In this document: positions 1-7,692 of the stretch, piece after piece
Layout of the letters: each line of letters starts with the position of its first letter
How positions within the stretch are numbered: position 1 is the stretch's first letter
Source: Bacillus sp. ISL-7
GTDB lineage: Bacteria > Bacillota > Bacilli > Bacillales_B > DSM-18226
DNA: 63,980 nucleotides
Direction of reading: 5' to 3'
Assembly (NCBI RefSeq): GCF_018613065.1
Contig: NZ_JAGGQW010000008.1
Span: forward strand, 1-63,980
Notes under the pieces: model-generated
Database searches by the model: none
What the model was told of the DNA's origin: nothing
Seen by the model: only the letters and a program-made list of their open reading frames with translations
Translations under genes and position numbers: made by a program

Positions 1-104
1 GTGACCGGACTCTCCTTTTTTCCTCCTTCACGGTCACTTAGAACCTCTCTTTACGACCAACTTCTCTCTTTTTTCGCCTTCATGGTCGTTTACAGCCTCT
101 TGAG
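1..104. repeat. two tandem 52-bp hairpin units
   Basis: Units 1-52 and 53-104 align without gaps. Each has a 6-bp inverted repeat at its ends: GTGACC (1-6) with GGTCAC (32-37), and ACGACC (53-58) with GGTCGT (84-89). The two stem differences are compensated on both arms (G-C to A-T, T-A to C-G). A third, much weaker unit may follow at 105. The array may extend beyond the left edge of the window. Confidence 0.6.
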
Positions 105-221
105 TACTAGTTCTCGCTCTCCTCAAAACTCTTCTCCATTTCCGCCCGCCCGTTGATTATTTACTCCCCATCCATCCGACTAAATGACAAACCTCGCTTA
201 TTTCCCCCAAGTTTCCCTTTC

Positions 222-592
222 AATCAAACGTTTGATTAAAACTGCTTCCACCCTTTGATAAATAAGTGTTTGTCTCTCCAAATACGTAAATTAATTGTTG
301 AAATATGAACTAAAAATGGGAAATAAATAGCTCCAGAGCCATTATTGTCACTAAACGACGGCCATTCGACTAAATACCATATATGCTATATTAATCAAAC
401 GTTTGGTTGAAACAGCTGAAAGTACTAACCAATAAGGATTTCCTCTGCTAATGCAGGCGGGAAATTGTCGGTTTACGCGTGATCATTCCGCAGGAAATAA
501 CCATTATTTCCACAAAAACAGGCGGATTTCGCTTGAACTTACATCATTCTATTAATTCCCCCCCTTTTCCCTACTACATAAACGTTTGATTA
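222..592. repeat. three copies of an AATCAAACGTTTGATT palindrome
   Basis: A perfect 16-bp palindrome lies at 222-237. A one-mismatch copy is at 393-408 and a copy with a damaged left arm is at about 578-592. Spacing is roughly 170-185 bp. They look like operator sites for a dimeric regulator or a small dispersed repeat; no regulator gene is adjacent. I see no convincing gene in the rest of 105-951. Confidence 0.5.
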
Positions 593-951
593 AAAGTGGG
601 TTCAGCACCTGCCATTCCTGGATTTATTTCTCTAAATGGCTGAAAAGTATGTCGAGAACTGTCTTTAATAACACCTCTTTTCTGGAGATTACTAATGAAT
701 AGCTGAGCACTCCACATAAAAAAAGCTATTCTATTAAGCTACCAGTCGGTTTATTACATGGGACAATCCCATGAAATAAGAGTATCCTTGTCAAGACATA
801 AGAATATATACAAATTCGTCACAAAACCAAGCAACATCCCCTTGCATTCGACGAATATCTTTGATTATATTATTGTGGGAATATTTTTTTTTTGTGGAAT
901 TTTTGAACTTCTTCTATTAGTTATATATTCTGGCATAGGCAGGTAACAACT

Positions 952-1548
952 ATGGTATTTGACGGCATCATTATTTCGTTTATAGTAGGGTTTCTTCGAA
1001 AAGGGAATCTAAGAGCACTGGCACAGTTGAAGCTAAAGTGGGGATGGATCTTTCCTCTTCTATTGGTTGTTGAACTAGCCGTTTTTATGCTTCAAAATGA
1101 TTACAAATTCCTGGGAAAGGTAAGCGGATACATTTACATTGTGGTATATGTACTCGGTTTGCTGTTTTTATTTATGAACCGCAATAACCAAGGATTTACT
1201 TTCATTCTAATTGGTGTATTTCTCAATTTTTTAGTCATGGTGATCAACGGCGGAAGAATGCCGGTTTCATTGGAAGCAGCTGCTGTTTTAGATCCTGAAT
1301 ATATCGAAGTCCTTAAAGAAAGCCTATACGCCAAGCATACGATGCTAACATCTTCTACGCATCTTGGATTTTTGGGCGATGTTATTCCCATCACAGACCC
1401 CTATCCACGAACACAAATCATCAGTATCGGTGATATCGTTATGAATATTGGTATCTTCTTTTTCATCCAACATCTCATGGTTCATCATCCAGTCGCCAAA
1501 AAGAGTGAATACACACCCGCCTCCTTTAGAGGAGGTGAAAAAAGATGA
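952..1548 (+). CDS. DUF5317 family membrane protein
   Basis: This 198-residue protein is mostly hydrophobic, with about five membrane segments. It opens with the MVFDGIIISFIVGFLRKG pattern and has the NGGRMPVS and THLGFLGDVIPI blocks that I associate with DUF5317, a Firmicutes family of unknown function. The start is the ATG after a weak AGGCAGGT. Its TGA overlaps the next ATG (ATGA at 1545-1548), so it is translationally coupled to a 35-residue peptide. The ribosome binding site of that peptide lies inside this gene's last codons. Function unknown; family call fairly sure. Confidence 0.8.
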   Translation: MVFDGIIISFIVGFLRKGNLRALAQLKLKWGWIFPLLLVVELAVFMLQNDYKFLGKVSGYIYIVVYVLGLLFLFMNRNNQGFTFILIGVFLNFLVMVINGGRMPVSLEAAAVLDPEYIEVLKESLYAKHTMLTSSTHLGFLGDVIPITDPYPRTQIISIGDIVMNIGIFFFIQHLMVHHPVAKKSEYTPASFRGGEKR

Positions 1549-1652
1549 AAAATGAACAAAAAAAAGGCATTAAATTAACTGGAATTCTTTTCAATGCAAT
1601 CATTATCGGTTCAATTATTATTGCTTTAACATCTGGATATAAATTAGTATAA
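1545..1652 (+). CDS. small single-pass membrane peptide, coupled to the DUF5317 gene
   Basis: This is a 35-residue ORF. It has a Lys-rich N-terminus (MKNEQKKGIK), one hydrophobic helix and a short polar tail ending GYKLV. A strong GGAGGTG (1531-1537) sits 7 nt before the ATG, and the start overlaps the upstream stop codon (ATGA), a sign of genuine translation. A hairpin follows at 1665. I do not recognise a family. It may be a partner or accessory peptide of the DUF5317 protein. Confidence 0.7.
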   Translation: MKNEQKKGIKLTGILFNAIIIGSIIIALTSGYKLV

Positions 1653-1664
1653 GAGTAGAATTGT

Positions 1665-1693
1665 AGGGAGAAGTAACTTTTTTTACTTCTCCT
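1665..1693 (+). terminator. hairpin after the DUF5317 gene pair
   Basis: A 10-bp perfect stem, GGAGAAGTAA (1667-1676) with TTACTTCTCC (1683-1692), has a T-rich loop but only a poor T tract after it. The GGAGAAGT arm resembles the hairpins at 10674 and 16303. It is probably a weak terminator. Confidence 0.5.
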
Positions 1694-1703
1694 AAATTTA
1701 TTT

Positions 1704-3560
1704 ATGAGAGTGATGAGTATGCGTATTATAAAGACACCTGCAAATATATATCTTTTCTTAATTTCAGTCTTAGGCATTTTGTTTTTTACTTTCTCAATTA
1801 AAATCCCACAGTACTCTCAAATGGATTGGATTGTTATTTTTGCTTTTTCCGGTTCCATCTTATTGCTTAATTACTACACCGTACTGATTCCTCCAAAGGG
1901 TAATTCCCTTTCCATGGATTCTTCTATTTATCTAGCAAGTCTTTTTTTGTTTGGATTAAATACATCATTACTTGTTTTATTCATACATTCCATAGTATTT
2001 GCTATATTCCAGCGAAAAGTCGCCTGGTGGAAACATGTGTTTAACTTCTCTGTTTATTCTTTAATGATTAATAGTACCTATTATGTTTATATATATACAA
2101 ATGGCATCACTGGACATATCAGTGTCGATAACATTTTTTCCTATTTACTTTCTTTTTGCACTTATTTTGCACTAAATCTACTATTAGTTGGGATCTATTT
2201 TATATTGGCAACATCTGAAAACATCGTGAACTTTTTTAAGGAAATTATTGAAGAGACAGCTGCCACATATATTATCACACTTGTACTTTCATTAGTCCTA
2301 GTCATTTTATTGAAACCCGACGAATTATTCGGTCTGTCTCTTTTCACCTGTATTGCCTTTTTATTATCATTAGCATTTAAACAGTATTTTAATTTATATA
2401 AAGAGATTTCCGAGAAAGCCAACAAAGACACCCTCACTGGTCTCAATAACCACGGTTACTTTAAAGAAATTTTGGAAAAAGAAGTAGCGATCGCAAAGGA
2501 AACGGATCAGCCTTTAAGTGTGGTCATCCTTGATATGGATGATTTTAAAAAATTTAATGATTTGTACGGGCATATTCAAGGCGATCATCTGCTCCAGGAA
2601 TTTGGTGGTATTTTGAAAACCGAGTCCGACGCGGCAAATTTTATCGTTGCACGCTATGGCGGCGAAGAATTTTCGATCATCATGCCCAACACCGATCGTA
2701 AAACCGCTTATTCCTTCATGAATGAATTACGGAAGAAAGTAAATGACACCTACTATAATGGGGTGGAACGTCTCCCCTACGGCTGCTTGTCCTTTTCATC
2801 TGGGATTGCCGAATGTGAAAAAGAGACCTACAATATTTCTGAACTTTTGAACAGAGCGGACCAAGCCATGTATGCGGCGAAGAACCAAGGGAAAAATCTT
2901 GTCCAAATCTATAATGGGCTTTCCGAATATTCCGTCCATCGGTCGCTTTCACTTGAAAAAGAACTGGAGGAAGCGGAGTTTCAATTAAAGATCTTCCTCT
3001 CAAAAGATGTCTATACCTATCGTCACAGTAAACGGGTCTACCAATATGCGGTTGATTTTTCACGGATGCTTAACTTAAGTGTTCATGAACGCAAAACGCT
3101 GATTCTTGGAGCTCTTGTCCATGACATTGGAAAAATAGAAATCCCGCGGGAGATTTTAAATAAAAAAGGAAAGCTTGAGCCTCATGAATGGGAATTGATG
3201 AAGAAGCACGTAACCTATGGAAAAGAGATCATTTCAACGAATAAGAAATTAGAAGACTTGATTCCGCTAGTTGAACTCCATCATGAGCGCTATGATGGGA
3301 ACGGCTATCCATATGGCTTAGCAGGAAAATCGATTCCAAAGCTGGCGCGAATTCTCTGCGTGATCGATTCCTTTGACGCAATGACAACCGAGCGTCCTTA
3401 TCAAAAAACAAAAACCTTCCATGAAGCAATCGCTGAATTGCGCAACTGCTCTGGAAAACAATTCGATCCTCAATTCATTGAACCGTTTATAGCGATGATC
3501 AAGAAGTTTGATCACTCCGGGGATAATCCAAAAAAGGAGCTTGTTGGAGTGAATGGCTGA
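1704..3560 (+). CDS. membrane GGDEF plus HD-GYP cyclic-di-GMP protein
   Basis: This protein of about 618 residues has a hydrophobic N-terminal region (residues 8-230, about seven segments, MASE-like). A GGDEF domain follows (about 240-400), whose active-site signature YGGEEF is near residue 317. An HD-GYP phosphodiesterase domain (about 430-610) carries VHDIGK near 472 and HHERYDGNGYP near 526. Both signatures are intact, so it could make or degrade cyclic-di-GMP; I see no RxxD inhibitory site just before GGEEF. The start is uncertain: ATGs at 1704, 1713 and 1719 are in frame, and 1719 is best placed after GAGAGTG. It is monocistronic, with a terminator at 3592. A cyclic-di-GMP riboswitch lies elsewhere in the window (60900-60992). 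Confidence 0.9.
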   Translation: MRVMSMRIIKTPANIYLFLISVLGILFFTFSIKIPQYSQMDWIVIFAFSGSILLLNYYTVLIPPKGNSLSMDSSIYLASLFLFGLNTSLLVLFIHSIVFAIFQRKVAWWKHVFNFSVYSLMINSTYYVYIYTNGITGHISVDNIFSYLLSFCTYFALNLLLVGIYFILATSENIVNFFKEIIEETAATYIITLVLSLVLVILLKPDELFGLSLFTCIAFLLSLAFKQYFNLYKEISEKANKDTLTGLNNHGYFKEILEKEVAIAKETDQPLSVVILDMDDFKKFNDLYGHIQGDHLLQEFGGILKTESDAANFIVARYGGEEFSIIMPNTDRKTAYSFMNELRKKVNDTYYNGVERLPYGCLSFSSGIAECEKETYNISELLNRADQAMYAAKNQGKNLVQIYNGLSEYSVHRSLSLEKELEEAEFQLKIFLSKDVYTYRHSKRVYQYAVDFSRMLNLSVHERKTLILGALVHDIGKIEIPREILNKKGKLEPHEWELMKKHVTYGKEIISTNKKLEDLIPLVELHHERYDGNGYPYGLAGKSIPKLARILCVIDSFDAMTTERPYQKTKTFHEAIAELRNCSGKQFDPQFIEPFIAMIKKFDHSGDNPKKELVGVNG

Positions 3561-3591
3561 CAGGCGGGCAACGAAATTAAGACAATGACCT

Positions 3592-3620
3592 GAGCCAGGC
3601 TAAATGACTGGCTTTTTTTG
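3592..3620 (+). terminator. intrinsic terminator after the GGDEF/HD-GYP gene
   Basis: AGCCAG (3593-3598) pairs with CTGGCT (3608-3613), followed by a run of T. Confidence 0.75.
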
Positions 3621-3694
3621 GTTTTATTGGGGTGAGTGATAGAGGAAAATCGGAAGTGGCCGATAAAACTAACAAAACAATACTAAGCATATTG

Positions 3695-3726
3695 AAAAAA
3701 GCCAAGTTCCCTAAGAAACTTGGCAT
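3695..3726 (-). terminator. intrinsic terminator of the metalloprotease gene
   Basis: On the minus strand, GCCAAGTTTC pairs with GGAACTTGGC, followed by TTTTTT. The hairpin is nearly the same as the one at 7652-7677 behind the BIG2 protein, so terminators as well as promoters appear shared among these secreted-protein genes. Confidence 0.85.
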
Positions 3727-3754
3727 TCAACATATTCAGGCTCCAACCAAGATA

Positions 3755-6100
3755 TTAATATACCTTCACAACTTTCACCTTACTCTGGTTCCCAGCTTTA
3801 TCTAATACAGAAACCTCTAATGATTTCCCCTTTTTCTGTACCTTGATCACTGCTTTAAACTTTCCGTACTTATCTGTGAGCGTTTTACCAATCAAAGTTA
3901 CACCGTTATAAATATATACAGTTGATCCTGCTTCAGCTTTTCCTGTAACCGATTTTGATAGATGGGTTACTTTGTTGACAACCGGGATGGAAGGTGCAGT
4001 TTTATCAACTACCGTAACAGTGGTTTGACTTTGGTTCCCCGCTTTATCACTAGAGTAAACTGTTAATCGGGTCCCTGCTTTTTTGGCTGTACGGATTTTT
4101 ATTAGGAAGGATCCAGTACTATTCACATAACTCTGACCTAAAACAGAACTCCCCTCCTTAATAACTACTTTTGCACCCGCCTCCGTTCTCCCAAATATAA
4201 TCGTTTGATTATCACCTACGGAATAAATCGAAGGCTTAATAGGCACTGTTTTATCTGAAACAATGACCGCAACTTCTCCACTTTTGTTACCTCCACCATC
4301 TTGTACAAAAACAGTTAATCGGGTCCCTGCTTTTTTGACAGCAATTTTAACAGAAAAAGAACCAGAAGAACTTACCAAGTCTTGACCGATGATGGTTGAA
4401 CCAGATTTCACAACTGCCTTCGTTCCAGCTTCTGCTTTCCCTGTAACAGCTGTTTGATTGTCTCCTACCGGATTGACAATCGGGTTTGCAGGAGGGATGG
4501 TATCCTTTACCGTTACTGAAATGGTTTTGCTCCTATTTCCAGCTAAATCCTCTGCATATACTTGCAGGAGGGTTCCGCCCTTTTGTTTAGGAATCGTGAC
4601 ATTGAAATTTCCTGTACTTTCAGTCACTACACTGCCAAGCAGCGCAGTCCCTTTCATTACATAAACCACAGCATCAGCCTCGGTCATTCCAGTTACTGTT
4701 GTATCAAAATCACTCACAGGGTTAATCGAACCGATGACTGGCGGAGTGTAATCGCCATCTAGATCTTTCGGTATAAATGTATATGTCACATCAGTACCTT
4801 TATCCGCTGGTGCTGTATATTCTGTTTGGGAATCCAGTTGCTTAACGACAGCCCCACCGCCATGAAGTTGAGTTCCTGAACCGTTGTATAATTTTGGCGT
4901 GATTGCTTCAAAGCCTGGTTCACCTTTAAAACTATATAACCCAGTCCCCTGTTTTAATAAAAGGGCAGCTCGGAAAGAAGTCATAAATTTCCCAAAGGTA
5001 AGAGTAGGGCTGATATATTTTTGTACAGCATCTTCCACCGCACGATAATCATTGTTTGGATCATTTAATAGTTCTTTAAAAATACTATCTCCTTGATTCG
5101 CTTGAATCTTTAAATATTGAGCGAATAAGTAGGAGAGGGAATAATTAGCTAATACATCCCCGTAATCATCCCAATATAATAAAGAATGGCCATTGGTTAT
5201 GGAGTCCGAATAATTATAATAATCGATTCGATCATCTAATGCTTGCCCAGTATATATTTGCTCAGCGGCCATGGCCATCGCTTCATCCAACCAAGTATCC
5301 ATAGATTCCGTACTGCCTTCGATTAACACATTCCGGTTAAAGTTCACCATGTGCTGAAATTCATGCGCTAACGTGCTATATGCTTCCGTCACATCCTTCG
5401 TGGTTCCAGTACCCATGGATGGATAGGTATCCATATAGAATATTTCGGATTGATTGGAGTGAGGGTCAGCATATAAGTCGCCTGCCCAAAAATAGCCCCC
5501 AATATATGCACCAGTACCATCAAAACCATCCTCGATATCATAGCATAGGATATTGACCTTCCCATTTCCATCCACATCAGACGCTCCGCCAAAGCTGTTC
5601 GTAATAAGTGGTTGAATTTTACTATCAAACTCTTTTCCTAACTTTTGTGCATCTAAACTAGTAATTTGATTATTATAGACCCAGACATTTGCTGTGGACC
5701 CGCTATATAATAATTTGGCCGTTATTTGCGTATCAAAATTGTTGACAAAGTCTGTCACCCAGAACGGTTTACTATCACCAACTACGGGGACCGACTGAGC
5801 AGAAAAATATTTCTTCACCAGCTTGCTGCTGTTTTTTGCACTATTAAAAGGTTTGTTAACATCCATTTGGTAGGCAGTTGGTTTTAAATCGTTGTTAAAT
5901 GAAAAGTTTTGTTTTTTTACATTAAATGTGCCCGTATATGCCGTTCCATCACCATTGGTTGCTTCGTTACCAATGATGACGTAATTTCCTTCTACAGCCA
6001 AATTTTCCGCAACACCAGGTTCTTGACCGTAAGCGATTGTAGTTAAGCAAAGCAGCAAAATGGATAGAAGCGAACAAAGGGTCCTTTTGAGATTGTTCAT
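3755..6100 (-). CDS. secreted M30-like zinc metalloprotease with four Ig-like repeats
   Basis: The protein has 781 residues from the ATG at 6100, chosen because GGAGAG lies 7 nt upstream; an ATG 18 nt earlier has no such site. A signal peptide (first 26 residues, ending IAYGQ) is followed by a catalytic region. Its zinc motif LAHEFQHMVNF is near residue 245 and WLDEAMAMAAEQ about 25 residues later, as in the hyicolysin-like M30 peptidases. The C-terminal 350 residues hold four Ig-like repeats of about 85 residues, each with a VxGxAEAG-type core and ending in AGNxS. The last two repeats closely resemble those of the neighbouring gene. No LPXTG or SLH anchor is seen. It is probably an extracellular protease; substrate unknown. 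Confidence 0.8.
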   Translation of the reverse strand: MNNLKRTLCSLLSILLLCLTTIAYGQEPGVAENLAVEGNYVIIGNEATNGDGTAYTGTFNVKKQNFSFNNDLKPTAYQMDVNKPFNSAKNSSKLVKKYFSAQSVPVVGDSKPFWVTDFVNNFDTQITAKLLYSGSTANVWVYNNQITSLDAQKLGKEFDSKIQPLITNSFGGASDVDGNGKVNILCYDIEDGFDGTGAYIGGYFWAGDLYADPHSNQSEIFYMDTYPSMGTGTTKDVTEAYSTLAHEFQHMVNFNRNVLIEGSTESMDTWLDEAMAMAAEQIYTGQALDDRIDYYNYSDSITNGHSLLYWDDYGDVLANYSLSYLFAQYLKIQANQGDSIFKELLNDPNNDYRAVEDAVQKYISPTLTFGKFMTSFRAALLLKQGTGLYSFKGEPGFEAITPKLYNGSGTQLHGGGAVVKQLDSQTEYTAPADKGTDVTYTFIPKDLDGDYTPPVIGSINPVSDFDTTVTGMTEADAVVYVMKGTALLGSVVTESTGNFNVTIPKQKGGTLLQVYAEDLAGNRSKTISVTVKDTIPPANPIVNPVGDNQTAVTGKAEAGTKAVVKSGSTIIGQDLVSSSGSFSVKIAVKKAGTRLTVFVQDGGGNKSGEVAVIVSDKTVPIKPSIYSVGDNQTIIFGRTEAGAKVVIKEGSSVLGQSYVNSTGSFLIKIRTAKKAGTRLTVYSSDKAGNQSQTTVTVVDKTAPSIPVVNKVTHLSKSVTGKAEAGSTVYIYNGVTLIGKTLTDKYGKFKAVIKVQKKGKSLEVSVLDKAGNQSKVKVVKVY

Positions 6101-6135
6101 ATAATACTCTCCAATCATTAGTTAACTTCATTTGT

Positions 6136-6178
6136 GGATACTAATAATCTTTTTGTATTGATCTAGGGATGGAAAATT
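6136..6178 (-). promoter_or_regulatory. divergent copy of the shared upstream element
   Basis: The + strand reads GATACT...ATCTAGGGATGGAAAA. It is a shortened version of the element at 7531-7605 and 9843-9925, keeping ATCTAG (6161-6166) and GGAAAA. It lies 35-75 nt upstream of the protease start. Confidence 0.4.
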
Positions 6179-6190
6179 GTAAATCTTATA

Positions 6191-7522
6191 TTAATATACT
6201 TTTGAAAAAGTTGACTTACTCTGATTACGAGCCTTATCCAATGAAATCACTTCTAATGTGGAGCCCTTCTTTTGTGCTTTAATGGGTGCTGTAAAGCTTC
6301 CACTAGTATTGCTGGAAGCTATTCCAACCAAAGTCGAACCATTAAAAATATACACCATCGCGCTTTTTTCTGCTTTTCCTGTCACCTTCGTTGAGGCATA
6401 GGTTACCTTATTAACGGTAGGTGCAGTTGGAGGTATTTTATCGACTACTGTTATAATGGTACCTAGGCTCCGGTTACCCACACGGTCTGTTGCATATGTA
6501 GCGAAGATCGTCCCAGCCTTCCTAATCGATGTAAGTTTAATAGTAAAGTAGCCTGTACTAGATGCAGTCGTTTGGCCTACGACAGTCGAACCTTGCTTCA
6601 TTACCACTTTCGAACCAGCTTCTGCTTTTCCTCTGATAATGTTTTGATTGTCGCCAACAGAGTAAACAAGTGGTTTACCAGGAGCAGTTTTATCAATCAC
6701 AGTGACGGTTGCTCCACTGCTCAGATTTCCTGCACGATCTCTAGCATAAACCGTTAATTTTGTACCTGCTTTTTGTTTGGGAATCGTTACGCTGTAAGTG
6801 TTATTTGACAATGCGGTCCCTCTTCCAATCGTGGTGCTTCCTCTGTTCACACTAACTGTCGAATAAGCTTCAGCCTTCCCTTTCACAGCTGTGGTCAAAT
6901 CACTAACTGTTGTTACGGTTGGCTTTGACGGTGGAGTTTTATCCACAGGAGCGGTGTAAAAAGGATTTTTCACTTTAAACTGTGTAACATCTGAGTAATA
7001 TTCATCATCAATAGATTCTGAGACACCAACTCTTAAATAGATATATGGCTGGCCTTGATAGATTGATTTCGGAACAAGAGAATTTAATCTAATGGTTGTA
7101 TAACCAATCGTATCAAATTCAAGTGAATTCAAATACACTAGTGTGCCTCCATTACTTTTTAGAAACTCAATCGTAACAATAGAGTCCTTCAAATATGCAT
7201 AATCTGTAAAATCAAAAATCTGAACGTTCATAGTTGAGGCCGAATAATTCGACACTGCTTCAAAATAAATATCATGGGTTGTATCATAACTATCCCACAA
7301 GCTATCTACATAATTACCGTTTGCTTTTAATGAATAATCCGCTGGGTTGTATGATTGTTTAATGGATAGGGACCTTTTTGGCAAGTTCCCTGGAGTAATA
7401 CTTTGAACTAGTTTGTTAGTCAGACTTTTTTCAACCTCTTTCATTTCTTGTCCATCCGCATGATTGGGTATAGCAAGAATCATTAATACGATTAGGAAAA
7501 AAAACATCCGTAAACTCTTCAT
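6191..7522 (-). CDS. secreted protein with three Ig-like repeats
   Basis: This 443-residue protein starts with a signal peptide (MKSLRMFFFLIVLMILAIPNHADG). A unique region of about 170 residues contains a beta-sandwich-like stretch, and three Ig-like repeats follow (about residues 195-443). The repeats match those of the upstream-strand protease gene (for example VYSVGDNQ and KAEAGSKVV blocks) and the protein ends in the same KSTFSKVY-type tail. It is therefore a paralogue of the protease's C-terminal half without a visible catalytic motif. GGGAG precedes the ATG. No terminator separates it from the protease gene, but that gene has its own upstream element. Likely a surface-binding or adhesive protein; function not known. 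Confidence 0.75.
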   Translation of the reverse strand: MKSLRMFFFLIVLMILAIPNHADGQEMKEVEKSLTNKLVQSITPGNLPKRSLSIKQSYNPADYSLKANGNYVDSLWDSYDTTHDIYFEAVSNYSASTMNVQIFDFTDYAYLKDSIVTIEFLKSNGGTLVYLNSLEFDTIGYTTIRLNSLVPKSIYQGQPYIYLRVGVSESIDDEYYSDVTQFKVKNPFYTAPVDKTPPSKPTVTTVSDLTTAVKGKAEAYSTVSVNRGSTTIGRGTALSNNTYSVTIPKQKAGTKLTVYARDRAGNLSSGATVTVIDKTAPGKPLVYSVGDNQNIIRGKAEAGSKVVMKQGSTVVGQTTASSTGYFTIKLTSIRKAGTIFATYATDRVGNRSLGTIITVVDKIPPTAPTVNKVTYASTKVTGKAEKSAMVYIFNGSTLVGIASSNTSGSFTAPIKAQKKGSTLEVISLDKARNQSKSTFSKVY

Positions 7523-7530
7523 TATTTATC

Positions 7531-7605
7531 ATCTCCCTGCTACCATATTACTAGATACTTCATCCTAAATCTAGGTGCTTTGGAAAAAATATCCTTCATT
7601 ATATT
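7531..7605 (-). promoter_or_regulatory. shared upstream element of the Ig-repeat genes
   Basis: About 75 bp closely match 9843-9925. The core is the inverted repeat CTAGAT (7551-7556) - 12 bp - ATCTAG (7569-7574), followed by GGAAAAAATA. It lies about 30 nt upstream of the start of the 443-residue protein. It could hold a promoter plus operator, or a structured leader. Confidence 0.55.
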
Positions 7606-7640
7606 GTCATTAGTGAGATAGATAGATAGGTTATTGATAA

Positions 7641-7680
7641 GCAAAAAAAAAGCCAAGCTCCACTAAGAAAACTTGGCTTC
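7641..7680 (-). terminator. intrinsic terminator of the BIG2 protein gene
   Basis: On the minus strand GCCAAG (7677-7672) pairs with CTTGGC (7657-7652), followed by a long T run (A run at 7643-7651 on the + strand). Confidence 0.85.
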
Positions 7681-7692
7681 ACCTAATACCTA

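Noticed and set aside
758..946. 62-codon ORF upstream of DUF5317 with a hydrophobic C-terminus
   Set aside because: No ribosome binding site, an unusual N-terminus and no recognisable pattern; the hydrophobic end may be chance in AT-rich DNA.
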